Assembly (NCBI GenBank): GCA_037962975.1
Contig: JAYKXN010000129.1
Span: 186,001 to 250,000, forward strand
DNA from: Clitoria ternatea
Taxonomy: Eukaryota > Streptophyta > Magnoliopsida > Fabales > Fabaceae
DNA: 64,000 bases
Direction: 5' to 3'
Part shown: in pieces, positions 10,594 through 24,430 of the stretch
How positions within the stretch are numbered: the first letter of the stretch is position 1
Layout: the number at the start of each line of letters is the position of its first letter
Position numbers and translations under genes: made by a program
Notes under the pieces: generated by a model
The model's database searches: none
Told to the model about the DNA's origin: nothing
Seen by the model: the letters and a program-made list of their open reading frames with translations, nothing else

Positions 10594-13500
10594 CATATAT
10601 ATATATATATAAAGTGTGAAAATTTTGGTTATTATAAAAAATAAGACATGATATATTTAAGAGGTCTATACATACAGAGAAGACATATACTATCAAAATC
10701 TTAATTTTATCTTAAAGTAAAAATGTCAAATATGGTTATTAATGAATAACTAAAACATATTTACACACATTTGTTATGTTAGATTTATAAAATATCACAA
10801 TATCTATAGTCTTTTATCTAATAATAGGAGTCAAAAAATGTATATTGATGGCAGTAAATATTAGCCATAGTCACTGGCTGAGGAAAAGACACATAACTAA
10901 TTTTAAAATTAAATTAACACTTCACTTTATTTTTCAGATAGATTCAGCCTAATTTAGTTTTAGGACAATTTATAACATCATATTTAATAAGTAGCAACAT
11001 TTCATCATGACTCATTAAACTCATTTCAAGTGAGTTTGCTGAAATAAATACACAATATATGTTTGGAATCCCTTGAGTTATTTAATGTTGCTTTGGGTCT
11101 GTATCCATGGCTTAATGCAAACTAAATTTTGAACCCTAAATTATAGAGAGAAAATATGGCATCACATAAAGTACTAAAGGTTGAGAATCACAAACTTATT
11201 AACTTTATACATATAAAGATGAATTAGAAAGAGAAAATGTACAATGAAAATACTTATTATTTTTGAATTATATAACAATACCAAATTATGGATTGACATC
11301 CAACTTCTAAGATCTTTTAGATTTCTTTTGAAAAAATAACTCATATATTTGCATCACACTCTCATGATGTCATTTATCATGATATTTGTTTGAATTTCAC
11401 CAATCATGACTATCAATACATATTACATATTAGTTTTTAGAGTGGTAACATAAATTTTGATTCTAAGAGTGCAGTTAAATTTTAAAAATGTATAATTAAA
11501 CAATTTTGATAATAATTTTTACTTATATATGTATGGTTTTAATCTTTTTCCTATTTTTAAAATAAAATTTATCTTTTAAAAATAAAATAAAGATAAATTT
11601 AACCTTGAATTGTTTTTATTCGTTAAATATATCTTATATCTAGTGTTGTACACTACAATAGTGACGCCAACAAAGAGGTGATATTCGTCATAATGATATA
11701 TAAAAAATTATGAAAATTTAAAATCATATCGTAATTATAAACTTTTGAAGATACAATCAATGATAATAGAACATTTGATATATACCTATAAGTTAGACAC
11801 ACTAAATTTTTCAAATAAATAAATAGTATTAGCATTTGTGTATAATCATATCGTTTGAAATAGAAAATCAAACTAATAATGTCATCATCATTGTTTACAC
11901 TTTGATTTTATTAAGTTATGCATAAAGAACCACCTAATAATGCTTAACTGTATATTATTAAATCAAAATTATCATCATTGTGTATGTTTTAATTTAATAA
12001 GGATATATATAAAAGAGTATCTAATAATGGTTAGTTTTTTCTTTTCTTTAAACAAATACTCAACGCTTATATCAAACAACATACGAAGGTTACAAGGGTG
12101 GTCTTACATATATGACTTAGATATCACACTCGTCAAGGTTGTTATAAACCAGTAAAAGAATTTGTTATTATGATCTACAACGGATATTATGTAATTCACT
12201 TAAAACAAAAAAAGATCATATGAGAATGGTTCAATTTTATTTAATAACTTCAAACATTGATATCTTTCATTATTTTTCATTATGGTAACATGTTTTAGAA
12301 TATTTAAAATTTAAATCAATGATAATTATTATATATATTAATAAGTATTATATATATTTAAGATATTTAATATTACATAATAATATTTAACATACTTATA
12401 ACCTGAGCATGATACTTAGATATTGTAAATGTTTTCAAATCTTATACATTTTTATTTGTTGGTGATTTACTAACATACAAATCAAAATCACTTATATATT
12501 AAAATCAACCTTTTGTTACTCTCATGAACATGTGTAAATATCACAAACAATGACTTACTTATTTTTATTATGTCATTTATCATGACATTTGTCTGAATCT
12601 CATCATTCATGACTTTTTTATATGTAGAACATATTAGTTATTAGTATGGAAACATATATTTTCATACCATCATTGCATTGAAAGTTTAAAAATCTAGAAT
12701 GGAATAAATATTTTATAATTTTTTACTTTTATATTTAATTTCTAATTTTTCTTCATTTAAATAAAATTTATTTTTTTAAATCAAATGAAGATAAATTTAA
12801 TAAATTGCCACTTATCAAATTATTTTTATTCATTAAATATATCTTATATTTAGTGTTCTATTCTATGATTGAGACATCAATAAAAATGTAACATTCATAA
12901 AAAAGTTATATAAAAATTATTAAAATTTAAAATCTTATAATATTCATAAATTTGTGAAGACAAAGTTATGATGGTAGAAAAGGAACATCTGATATAGAGA
13001 CATTGTCTTTTTCAAATAAATAAGTAATACTAATACTTATGTATAATCATAAGGTTTAAAATATCTAAACAAACTATAAAAATTACATGTCAATAAAATA
13101 TATAATGAATAACTTGATAGAAATAACTATCAACTTAAAGAATTCACATTCTAATTGTGATTTGACATAAAAGATCAAAATTGACATTTTATGAATCCAT
13201 TCATAAACATAAAATCCTTTTCTATAAAAAATTTAACATTATAGAAGTAAAATTAAAATGAATAAAAAATAAAACTAGCATCTATTCTAGCATGATCTTT
13301 ATCTTGATCATAAACTTGTGTTTTTTTGTTACCAGAAGATGGGAGTGCAATGACATAAAGCACTTTTTGAGGATATAAAACGTGTTTAAAATTTTTGTGC
13401 TAGGAGTGCTTATTAATTTAAAGAGATCTTGTGAGTGTGTCCACCAGAAGTGATTAAGTATAAATTCTGAAAGTAATAAAGTTAATGAACCGACTTGTCT

Positions 13501-13984
13501 TTATTGTAAGAAAAAGGGTTGAGACAATAATTCCTTAGAATAGGATTACTTGGCAAATAATAAAATATTTATTGAGTATAAAGTAATTAGAAAAATCAGT
13601 GAAAGGATTATATTTAGATAAAAGTCATTGTTATTAATTATGTACACTTTAATTTGATTAAGATATATATAAAGAACCATCTAATAGTATTTAATTTGTT
13701 ATTATTATTATTATTAAACCAATACTAAAATATTATACCAAATTACATATGAAGATTTTAGGGTGGCTTTAAATATCAGAATTAAATGTGTCACTCATAG
13801 ATGTTGTTAGAAACCAACAAAAGAATTTGTCGTCATAGTGGACTTTAAATGCGATGTACAACACTTACACCATTAAAATAAAGAATAGTAAAATTTAACA
13901 TCTAAAATTAGTGTATGTTTTATTATTTTACTTGATGTTAATGTTTGTTATAATCATTTAAGAATATATATCCATTGTGCATAT
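10594..13984. repeat. Satellite array, block 2
   Basis: The unit resumes after CACTA-B with the TA run and AAAGTGTGAAAATTTTGG and continues for about 3.4 kb. It contains the same modules as block 1 and closely matches 2103-6378 over most of its length (for example 11900-13330 against 2110-3540). It ends at the junction GTGCATAT, where CACTA-A2 is inserted. No gene is seen. Confidence 0.82.
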
Positions 13985-14469
13985 CACTACAACAAAAAGG
14001 GAATATAGCGGCTGTTATTTTGGAATATAGCGGCGGTTTAAACCGACACTAAATGACATCAGCGGCGCCGCTAGGCATTTAGCGGTGGTTTCTTATAACC
14101 GCTAGAATAACTGCCACTAACAATTTAACCGCCGGGAAAACCGTCGTTATGATTTTATCTGAAGTTACAAACACCGCAAAAAAATAAAAGCCATTTAGAT
14201 GTCGCTTAAACCGCGACTGAAAGTGTCAATATTTCCAAAAAATAGGTTTTCCTTAATTATAAAAAATTATTTTTTATATCCACTAATTTTTAAAAGTTAG
14301 ATTTTACCTTTTTTATAACATTTTTTTATACCCGTTAATGTTTTTAAAAATAGATTTCACTATTATCTATGAATATTCAAAAGTTTGATGAATATCTATT
14401 TCATAAATATGAATAGGATACAAATATACAAATGATAAATAGTTACTATTTATAATTATGAATTATGAA

Positions 14470-14612
14470 TATAGCACTTTGTAAAACTGTTGCAGTACGA
14501 ACATCCATTTGCTCTATGTTAACTCTGACCCTTTTGCAGAAACATCTCCCAAGACAAGAAGCAAGTCAGGCCTCAAACTCTCAAAAGATTTCTGGGCAGT
14601 TGGTGCATCACT
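14470..14612 (-). pseudogene. Metallophosphoesterase exon remnant in CACTA-A2
   Basis: Read on the minus strand, this remnant encodes LRPDLLLVLGD then SAKGSEL, the same stretch as the larger fragment in A3 (34267-35085). It contains a GD motif characteristic of calcineurin-like phosphoesterases. The downstream GDRDIGEC part present in A3 has been deleted. It cannot encode a product. Confidence 0.65.
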
Positions 14613-15049
14613 AAATTAAAAAGAGTCGAGAGAATGAAACTCAAATGTGAATGTCAATGTTCATATTCACCAATTAAGTAAATCAAAATTCTAAGCTAGC
14701 ACGAGGCTTACCACTACAAACATACAAGCCACATGAATTAAGCACTACCTAAAGTCCTACAGAAAAAGGTTCAACTTAGGATTACCATAGTCTATAATCC
14801 AATATTACACTTACCTCCTTATTACTAAATATAAGAAAATTAAGCAAATAAACAAAATAAAGAAGTTCTTATTATATGAGCCATCATTTTCCCTCCTAGG
14901 CAATATTTTTAAGTTCAATTAAACCCACAAATTAATCTTCGAAATTGTATTAGTGAAACATTCATCTTCCTAAATTTCTAGAAAACACATGTTAATCCAC
15001 GATTCATTTTAGCCATTCTCCACTTTATTTTTATAGTTGTTCCTCCAGT

Positions 15050-15750
15050 AAAAGTACCTGTTGAATAAGAGATAAAGAACGATTAGGCTGACCCAAATAG
15101 AAACATAGGACTTATGCTCTCTTTAGAGAAACCAGATCGCTTAGGAACTATTTTAGAAGCTTTAAAACAAAAAACAAGTTGTGTTAATCAAGAGAAATTG
15201 AGTACCATATGGATGAATCCTATATCATGGTGCAGACAAGTACAATTAGTAAGATGTTCTGCAATCTTCCTAAGCTCCCTTTTTGAGGAAGACCATTTCT
15301 AAGTAGCAATAAGCAAAAGATCATCTAACCATGTTTGATTCACAGTATAAATGAAACCAGATCACAGTATAAATGAAACAAAAATGTTCTCTAAATAGAA
15401 AAATACCTGTTGAACAAGAGATAAAGAATGATTAGGTTGACCCAAATAGAAACATAGGACTTGTGCTCTCTTTAGAGAAACCAGATCTCTTGGGAACTAT
15501 TTTAGAAACTTCAAAACAAAAAACAAGTTATGTCAATCAAGAGAAATTGAGTACCATATGGATGAATCCTATATCATGGTGCAGGCAACTACAATTGGTA
15601 AAATGTTTTGCAATAGTCCCTAAGCTCCCCTTTTATGGAAGACCATTTCTAAGTAACAATAAGCAACAGATCATCTAACCATGTTTGATGACAATACATC
15701 AAAATAATAAAGGATCAAAGTGTCCTGGGAAAACATCAAGTTTGTTGAAG
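15050..15750. repeat. 349-bp tandem duplication inside CACTA-A2
   Basis: Two copies of a segment starting near GTACCTGTTGAA lie head to tail, with matching points at 15114 and 15463 (349 bp apart). The same pair is present in A3 at about 35520-36220, so the duplication predates the split of the copies. The parallel ORFs (LEKPD..LGTILE..KQKTS) are open in both copies, but I recognise no protein on either strand. Confidence 0.75.
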
Positions 15751-17040
15751 TCAGCAGCCTGCATTTAATTTGCATTTCCTGAACCTAATGCCTTCGGGGA
15801 TTGGCTTCTGTTTTAGGATTTTTTCTTCTTCTATAGTGTACAGGTAATGCAGTTGAATCAAAAGATTCATCACTAATCAAAAGATTCATCACTAAAATCA
15901 TAACAATTCTTTTTTAGGAAAAGTTGTATAGAACTTACATGGAAATGAGAGAGTCACTGCATTAATGGTAATTTTAAATTAGAAAAATTCACTTTTTAAT
16001 TTCTTGACATGTGTCTTGAGCACACATACAAAAGCCAATCTATTATTTACATTTTATGTCTTCTATTTTTTTCCATATATATTCCTCAGAAGCCCTTTTC
16101 AAGAACAAAGTAACTCCATAGAGCAAGAAGGGATATTAGAAGGTACAAAGATAGTACATGGACTACAGAATCAGCAAATGCTCAAGAAGAATTTGAGCTT
16201 TCCACAAAGAAGACAGTGAAAATTATTAGATATTAAAAAAGCCTATGAGATTTTTGTATTCACTCCATTTATAGTTTTCCAAACAAAGCAAAAAAAGCAT
16301 CACAACCTTTCATAGCTAAACAGAGCAAGAAACATACAGATTAATTAAATTTGTTGAAGAGAGTTTTCCTCATACGTTAATTAAATTTGTCTATTTCCAC
16401 TCAATTAATCAATCAATATTAAAATGACTTACGGATAACGTATAGGTGCGATTAAAAAAATCGTAACTTTATCAATAACACTCTCACTTCAAAAGGCGTA
16501 TAAGAAATCTCTAGAGCAAGTTCTAGAAAATATTGAAAACACTTTGTTATGTCACTTTCATGGTTATTAAACCAGCGAGGAGAAGGATATTCTAGCAGTA
16601 TACTTTTTAACCACTAACAATGTGTTTCATTTTTACTAGCAAATACAGTACCAATGAACAAACAACCAACTAGCAACATGAGAACCATAGGAAGTAGCAG
16701 TACCTTAATGATGTGAGAACGATGGCAAATGAAGGCACTAAATGTCTCTCCAATTGTCATGAGTAACAGACGCAGGCACGAAAGCATCGAGGGTTGATAA
16801 GGGAGTGAACGCAAAATGCATGAGGGGGAAAGTGAAAGGGGGAAAGTGAAGGATTACAGGTTTAGGGATTTTAGAAAAGACGGAACTGAAGGGAAAAAAG
16901 CTGAATGAAAAAGAGGGAAACTGAATGGATACAAGAGAACTAAATGGGTCAGACATGTGTGAGGCATGTGCATCTTTAATTGGGTATTAACGGTGATTCA
17001 AGTGATACGCAGGCTCAACCACCTTTATAATAATCTATTA
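15751..17040. other. Right interior of CACTA-A2
   Basis: This stretch is shared with 36221-37500 of A3. On the minus strand a hydrophobic, Met-rich open stretch (16814 down to 16614, including KVLLLPMVLMLLVG) could be a captured exon with a membrane segment; its relation to the phosphoesterase gene is unproven. Nothing else is recognisable. Confidence 0.3.
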
Positions 17041-17151
17041 GTGGCAGTTAAATAAAATCGCCACTAAAACTGCTGGAACACTCTCAGCGGCGGCGGTTAT
17101 TATAAAACCTCCGCTATATTCCTGCCGCTAATTTCTCATTTTCTTGTAGTG

Positions 17152-20100
17152 TATATATATATAAAGTGTGAAAATTTTAGTTATTATGAAAAATAAGACA
17201 TGATATATTTACGAGCTCTATACATACAGAAAAGACATATACTATCAAAATCTTAAATTTATCTTAAAGTAAAAATGTCAAATATGGTTATTGACGAATA
17301 ACTAAAACATATTTATACACATTTGTTATATTAGATTTATAAAATGTCACAATATCTATAGTCTTCTATCTAATAATAGGAGTCAGAAAATGTATATTGA
17401 TGGTAGCAAACATTAGTAATAGTCATTAGTTGAGGAAAACACACATAACTAATTTTAAAATTAAATTAACACTTTACTTTCTTTTTCAGATGGATTCAGC
17501 CTAATTTAATTTTGGGACAATTTATAACATCATATTTAAGAAGTGGCAACATTTCATCATGACTGATTAAACTAATTTCAGGTGAGTTTGTTGAAATAAA
17601 TACACAATATATGTTTACGATCACTTGAGTTATTTAATGTTGCTATGGGTCCGTATGCATGGCTTAATGCAAGCTAAATTTTGAACCCTAAATTATTGAG
17701 AGAAAATATGGTGTCACATAAAGTAAATCTCAAGGTTAAGATTCAGAAACTTATCAACTTTATACATATAAAGATGAATTAGAAAGAGAAAATGTACAAT
17801 GAAAATAGTTTTTATTTTTGAATTATATAACAATACCAAATTATGGATTGACATCCAACTTCTAAGATCTTTTAGATTTCTTTTGAAAAATATAACTCAT
17901 ATATTTGCATCACACTTTCTTATTGTTATAAACATGTGTAAATATCTCAAACAATGACTTATTTACTTTCATGATGTCACTTGTCATGATATTTGTTTGA
18001 ATCTCATCAATCATGAATATCAATACATATGACATATTAGAAGTGGTAACATAAATTTTGATTCCAAGAGTGCAGTTAAATTTTAAAAATGTATAATTAA
18101 ATAGTTTTGATAATAATTTTTTACTTATATATGTATTATTTTAATCTTTTTCCTTTTTTTAAAATAAAATTTATCTTTTAAAAAATCAAATAAAGATAAA
18201 TTTAATCTTGAATTATTTTTATTCATTAAATATATCTTATATCTAGTGTTGTACGCTACAATAGAGACGCCAACAAAGATGTGATATTTGTCATAAAGAT
18301 ATATAAAAAATTATAAAAATTTAAAATCATATAGTAATTATAAATTTTTGAAGATTCAATAATAGAACATTTGATATATACCTATAAGTTAGACACACTA
18401 AATTTTTCAAATAAATAAATAGTATTAGAATTTGTATATAATGATATCCTTTGAAATAGAAAATCAAACTAAACAAATTATATGATAGTAAAGGTATGAT
18501 AAACACTCATAGACTTCAAGAATTCACATTTTAAGTGTGACCTGTGACATAAAAAGTCAAAATTGACATTCTATAAACTCATTTATTAAAATATACAAAA
18601 TCCCCGTCTAGAGAAAAAAGTTAGCAATATAGAAATGAAATTAAAATGATAAAAATAAATAAAATTAACATACTTTATTGCGTCTTCACTATGTCATCAT
18701 CATATGAAACATAAACTTGTTTCTTTTTCATCAGATGGGAGTGAAGGAGATCTTTTGATTGTGATAGGAATCTTTTGATTGAAGGATATCTTGTATATGT
18801 CTTCACAAAAGACAATCCAAGTGTAAATTTTGAAAATAATGAAGTTAGTGAACTAACTTGTGTTTATTGTAAAAAGAAAAAGTTAAGAACACAATCCCTT
18901 AAGATAGGATTATATAGTGAAATGATAAAATAAGAGAAAATAATTCAAAAATTACTGACGGAAGAACATTTCTAATAAAGTCATCATCATTGTTTACGCT
19001 TTGATTTTATTAAGTTATGTATAAAGAACTACCTAATAATGCTTAACTAGATATTATTAAATCAAAATTATCATCATTGTGTATATTTTAATTCAATTAA
19101 GATATATATAAAGAAATATCTAATAATGGTTAGTTTTTTCTTATCTTTAAACAAATACTCAACGCTTATATCAAACAACATACAAAGATTATAAGGGTGG
19201 TCTTACATATGTGACTTAGATATCACACACGTCGAGGTTGTTATGAACCAGTAAAAGAATTTGTTATCGTGATCAACAACGGATACCATATAATTCACTT
19301 ATACCAAAAAAATTCATATGAGAATGGTACAAATTTATCTAATAACTTCAAACATTGATATATCTTTCATTATTTTGCATTATTACATGTTTTAGAATAT
19401 TTAAAATTTAAATCAATGATAATTATTATATATTAATAAGTATTATATATATTAAAAGATATTTAATATTAAATAATAATATTTAACATACTTATGACCA
19501 AAGCATGATACTTAGTTATTATAAATGTTTTCAAATCTTATATATTTTTATTTGTTGGTTATTTATTAACATAAAAATCAAACATCACTTATATATTAGA
19601 ATCAACCTTTTGTTACTCTCATGAACATGTGTAAATATCATAAACAATGACTTACTTATTTTTATGATGTCATTTATCATGACATTTGTCTGAATCTCAT
19701 CAATCATGACTTTTTTATATAGGGAACATATTAGTTATTAGTGTGGAAACATATATTTTGATACTTTCATCGTAGTGGAAGTTTAAAAATCTAGAATGGA
19801 ATAATTATTTTATAATTTTTTACTTTTATATATAATTTCTAATTTTGCTTCATTTAAATAAAATTTATTTTTTAAAATCAAATGAAGATAAATTTAATAA
19901 ATCGTAAGTTCTCAAATTCTTTTTATTCATTAAATATATCTTATACTTAGTGTTCTATATTATGATTCAGACATCAATAAAAATGTAACATTCATAAAAA
20001 ACTTATATAAAAAATATTAAAATTTAAATTCTTATAATATTCATAAATTTGCGAAGATAAAATTATGATGGTAGAAAAGAAACATTTGATACAGAGACAT

Positions 20101-20434
20101 TGTCTTTTTCAAATAAATAAGTAATACTAATACTTGTGTATAATCATAAGGTTTAAAATATATAAACAAAATATGAAAATTATATGTCAATAAAGTATAT
20201 GATGAATAACTTGATAGAAATAACTATCAACTTAAGGAATTCACATTCTAATTGTGATTTGACATAAAAGATCAAAATTGACATTTGATGAATCCATTCA
20301 TAAACATAAAATCCTTTTCTATAAAAAATTTAACATTATAGAAGTAAAATTAAAGAGATCTTGTGCGTGTGTCCATCAAAGGTGATTAAGTATAAATTCT
20401 GAAACTAATAAAGTTAATGAAGCAACTTGGGTTT
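17152..20434. repeat. Satellite array, block 3
   Basis: This is a compound satellite unit beginning with TATATATATATAAAGTGTG. It includes a forward copy of the inverted module (18500-18640) and modules that match 1740-3450 of block 1. The unit is interrupted at 20435 by a small solo LTR and continues at 20842. No gene is seen. Confidence 0.82.
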
Positions 20435-20841
20435 TGTGACATCCCGGGCACTGTTGAGGGCGGGGAGTGATCACCGGTGCTTAGGCACGCACAAGGAGCG
20501 GCTCCTGGCAGGCTTTTAGTGGGAGGGACACATGAACGAACCGAATACATGCTAGAATAAGAGGGATCCAAAGACTGTATAGGTATGGGACTGTACAGTC
20601 AAGGATAGCTTAAAGGAAAGAATTTGTACTACCTATACCAATAAATGCATTAGCCTTTTCGGTAGCCTATCACTTAAGGACTCCAAAGTTTAGCATGCTT
20701 AACTTGGAGTAATTCTGGGATAGGTGACCTCTTGGGATGTTCTTAGGAAGTGTGTGAGTGAGGATAAAAACACATTGGAAAGGTCTCATGGTGGTCTGTG
20801 GGGAGAGTCGTTCATTCCTGAAAAGCGACCAGGGCATTACA
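20435..20841. mobile_element. Small solo LTR (407 bp)
   Basis: A GC-richer 407-bp insertion begins TGTGACATCCCGGGCACTG and ends CCAGGGCATTACA, giving TG...CA termini. It lies inside an otherwise normal satellite sequence (AACTTG[T/G]GTTTATTG). The flanking five bases are GGTTT and TGTTT, a 5-bp target duplication with one mismatch. There is no internal region, so it is best read as a solo LTR. I cannot assign the family. The minus-strand ORFs here are incidental. Confidence 0.65.
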
Positions 20842-21248
20842 TGTTTATTGTAAAAAAAAGTATGAGACAATAATCCCTTAAAATATGATTCCTTGACAAA
20901 TAATAAAATATTTATTGAGTAAAAAATAATTACAAAAATCAGTGAAAGGATTAGATTTCAATAAAAGTAATTACTATTAATTAAGTACACTTTAATTTGA
21001 GTAAGATATATATAAAGAATCATCTAATGGTATTTAATTTGTTATTAATATTATTATTAAACCAATACTAAATTGTTTTACCAAATTACATATGAAGGTT
21101 ATTATAGATATATGTATGTGTGTATATATATATATAAAGTGTGAAAATTTTGGTTATTATAACAAATAAGACATGACATATTTAAGGCGCTTATACGTAT
21201 AGAGAAGACATATACTATCAAAATCTTAATTTGATCTTAAAGTAAAAA
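20842..21248. repeat. Satellite array, block 3 continued
   Basis: The unit resumes after the solo LTR and runs through a TA run (21125-21136) and AAAGTGTGAAAA. It ends at AGTAAAAA, where the large solo LTR is inserted (target duplication AAAAA, 21244-21248). Confidence 0.8.
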
Positions 21249-22039
21249 TGTAACATCCTAATAGAGCATTAATGGGCAAGTCAAAGGTAATGGCTGATTA
21301 ACTAAAAAGTGGCATAGAATGACACATGTGCCCCTCTTGACAGTATAGTAGTTTCAGTTTCACTTTTCCACCCACTCTGAACTCATTTCTCTTTCATGCA
21401 TGCAGAACCACTCTTCTGTTCTCTCTAGAATTCCCTTAAGCCTCTGTTTCTTCTTCTTCTTCTTCTTCTTCTTCTTCTTCTTCTTCTTCTTCTTTATCGT
21501 CGTCTCCCTTTCCTCCTCTTTTTTCCACTCGACGCTGTTGGAATCTCGACTGGGAAGTGGGCAGTGTTAAGGTGCCATTCCCGTTTCTCCTGAAGTCGAC
21601 AGAGCCTCTTTTTCCTCTCCTCCGTCTTCACCTTCTTCTTCATCAGCGACGTTGTAATGTCTTGGAGGCTCAGAGTCCTCCACTGTTAGTAAGGGTCAGA
21701 CTGTCGAGAGTGAGAGAACAGCTTCCAGTTTCTCCAAGCTGAGTGCGGAGTTTGACTAGGTTCAAAGGTCGTTGAGCCAGAAAGAGTGATTGAAGGAACG
21801 ATTAGAGCAGCCGCTCTGCGTTGAAAGTTCGAGTGACATCACAGTAGGTAGGGGGTGCTTTACATTTCAAATGAATGGTTTATGGATGGGTTCCAGGTGA
21901 AATTGATATGCTGTTTGTTATATAGCTTTGAAATGTGATGATTGATGTGTTTTGGTTGTTTGATAACTTGTGATATACCCGGATATGTGAAATCTGAGTT
22001 ATGAAGTGTTATGTGATTCTGTCCATGATTGAATATTGA

Positions 22040-22930
22040 ACTACATATGATGCATGATGATTTTAACGAGTATGTCAAGTGTTTACAGCGTGAAACGCTT
22101 ACTATATGATTGTATATGGAATTGCATGTGAAGTATGTTGATTGAAATGAGAATGTCGAGTGCATACAGCGTGGGACGCTTGATGATTAAAATCATATGC
22201 ATTTGATTCACCATTGAAATACCGAGTGCATACAGTTTGGGGCGCTTAATATAGAAATAGTAATCAAATGAATATGCATGAGATATAAAGATAAGAACGC
22301 CGAGTGCATACAGCGTGGGACGCTTGATGATTAAAATCATATGCATTTGATTCACCATTAAAATGCAGAGTGCATACAGCATGGGACGCTTAATATAGAA
22401 ATGGTAATCAAATGAATATGTGTGAGATATGATGTTAAGAATACCGAGTGCATACAACATTGGACGTTTGATGATCAAAATCATATGCATTTGATTCACC
22501 ATTGAAATGCCGAGTGCATACAGCGTGGGACGCTTAATATAGAAATGGTAATCAAATGAATATGCATAAGATATAAAGATGAGAATGCCGAGTGCATACA
22601 GCGTTAGACGCTTGATGATGACGCTTAATATAGAAATCGTAATCAAATGAATATGCATGAGATATAAAGATGAGAATGTTGAGTGCATACAGCGTTGGAT
22701 GCTTGATGATTATAATCATATGCATGTGATTCACCATTGAAATGCCGAGTGCATACAGCGTGCGACGCTTAATATAGAAATGGTAATCAAATGAATATGC
22801 ATGAGATATAAAGATGAGAATTCCGAGCATATACAGCGTTGGACGCTTGATGATTATAATCATATGCATGTGATTCATCATTGAAATACCGAGTGCATAC
22901 AGCGTGGGACGCTTAATATAGAAATGGTAA
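22040..22930. repeat. Alternating tandem repeat inside the large LTR
   Basis: Units begin GCCGAGTGCATACAGCGTGG and alternate between two forms. One (about 75-80 bp) carries CTTAATATAGAAATGGTAATC; the other (about 65 bp) carries CTTGATGATTAAAATC and TTTGATTCACC. The composite period is about 145 bp, repeated roughly six times with point changes and one truncated unit near 22620. The 201-residue minus-strand frame (22083-22688) exists only because the period keeps a frame open. Confidence 0.85.
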
Positions 22931-23689
22931 TCAAATGAATATGTATGAGATACAAAGAAAGACCTTGGGTTGGACTCAAGGCAAGCCTATCGAGTGGGAC
23001 TCGGGGCTGCCCGTAACACTTCCGTTGTCGCCTGGAGTGACTGTGTTACATGAGAGGGCAAATGGTTTGGTACCAGTAAAACGGCCGGATCAGCTTGGAG
23101 CTGAGAAAAAGGCTGGGAGCCTATGTTGCAACATAAAAAATTAATAATGAACAATCGGATCCGACTAAATAAATGTGTGCACACTGAAACTGTTGCCGAG
23201 TGCAATGTGTCTTGTATGTTTATGTGTATATGTTATTGAGAATAGTATGAATAATATAGCCATGAATGAGTTGAGTGAATTCTGACTGATTGATGTCGAG
23301 TGAGTAGTCATATTGAATGGCGGGGTATGTTATTGTTTAATTGTGAAATGATATTGTATAGTTGTGAATGTAGTGACTAATCCGAGTCAATAACTGTCAT
23401 TTAATATGTAAAATGCTCACCCCTACTTGTGGCTATATTTTCAGTGAATTTAGGCCGGGATGGCAAATGATGAGAGATCATTAAGCCCGAGTGAGGAGCA
23501 CTCATACAGTTGTAGTGTACATATTATGTAGAAATGTGAATATAGTCTTGACCGACTCCTATGTATATAACATTTTGTTTAAGTATATACATGAGTTGAA
23601 TTTAACTCGGATTGTGGATATCTATTTATACGTATTGCTAATATGTTGCTTGAATTAGCCAGGGAGTGATGTTGTATGAGAAATATCAA

Positions 23690-24430
23690 AGATAAAGGTG
23701 TTTCCAGCTGAGAAATAACCGAGAGGATCTATTCCAAGTGAGGAAAGGTTAAAATACTGCCGAGTGAGACTTGGCCGAGTGGACCACTTCCGATGGAAGA
23801 AAGGTCAATAAGTTTCCGAGTGAGATATGACTGAGAGAGTCTCTTCCGAGTAAAGAGAGGTTAAAAGTATTGTCGAGTGGTTCACTTCCGAGGGATAGAA
23901 AGTTAATGTGTTTTCGAGTGAAACATAGCTGGGAGAACCTCTTCCGAGGGAAGAAGGGTTTAATACTCCCGAGTGAGAATTAACCGAGAGAATTTCTCCC
24001 GAGGGAAGAACGGTCAAAATGTTTCAGAGTGAAACACACCTTAGTAAACCTATTCCGAGTGGATAAGGTTATAAAATCTCCGAGTAAGACTTAACCTAGT
24101 AAAATATTCCCGAGTGAAGAATGTGTAAGACACTTCCGAGCGAATTGAGGTTGAAGTGTCTCCAAGTGAAGCGAGATTAAATTAATTTTGAGTGAAGCAT
24201 AACCGAAGGGGAAATACTTCCGGGTGAAGGAAGGTTTAAAGATTCCCAGTGGAATTAACAGAGAGAATCATTTTCCAGGTGAAGATTAAAAGGGTTCCGA
24301 GTGAATCATGTCTGTGAGGAGACCTTCCAGAATATGGGTCTGACTTTGAGTGAGAATTTCGAGCGAGGTATGACCCGAGTGGACGGTTCCTGACTGAGCG
24401 GAGGTCCCAATTCCGAATTAATAAATACCG
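23690..24430. repeat. CCGAGTG-rich degenerate repeat in the LTR
   Basis: The motif TTCCGAGTGA/GG recurs every 25-45 bp with variable spacers such as GAAGAAAGGTTAAAA. It is not a strict tandem array. The reverse complement, CACTCGG, is equally frequent at 56430-57300 in the other LTR. Confidence 0.75.

Larger units (their letters stand above)
13985..17151. mobile_element. CACTA family A, copy A2 (internally deleted)
   Basis: The element starts CACTACAACAAAAAGGGAAT and ends ATTTCTCATTTTCTTGTAGTG, flanked by the 3-bp duplication TAT (13982-13984, 17152-17154). At 3167 bp it is a deletion derivative of A3. After about 14340 it jumps over sequence found in A3, so the element-specific interior and most of the captured phosphoesterase exon are lost. 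Subterminal AGCGGCGG motifs lie at both ends. It has no transposase. It sits at the same place in the satellite unit as A1 and A3. Confidence 0.9.

Noticed and set aside
22083..22688. A 201-residue minus-strand ORF and neighbours at 22552-22881 and 21860-22165
   Set aside because: The translated sequence repeats the same words in step with the tandem DNA repeat; the frame is open only because of the period. Not a gene.
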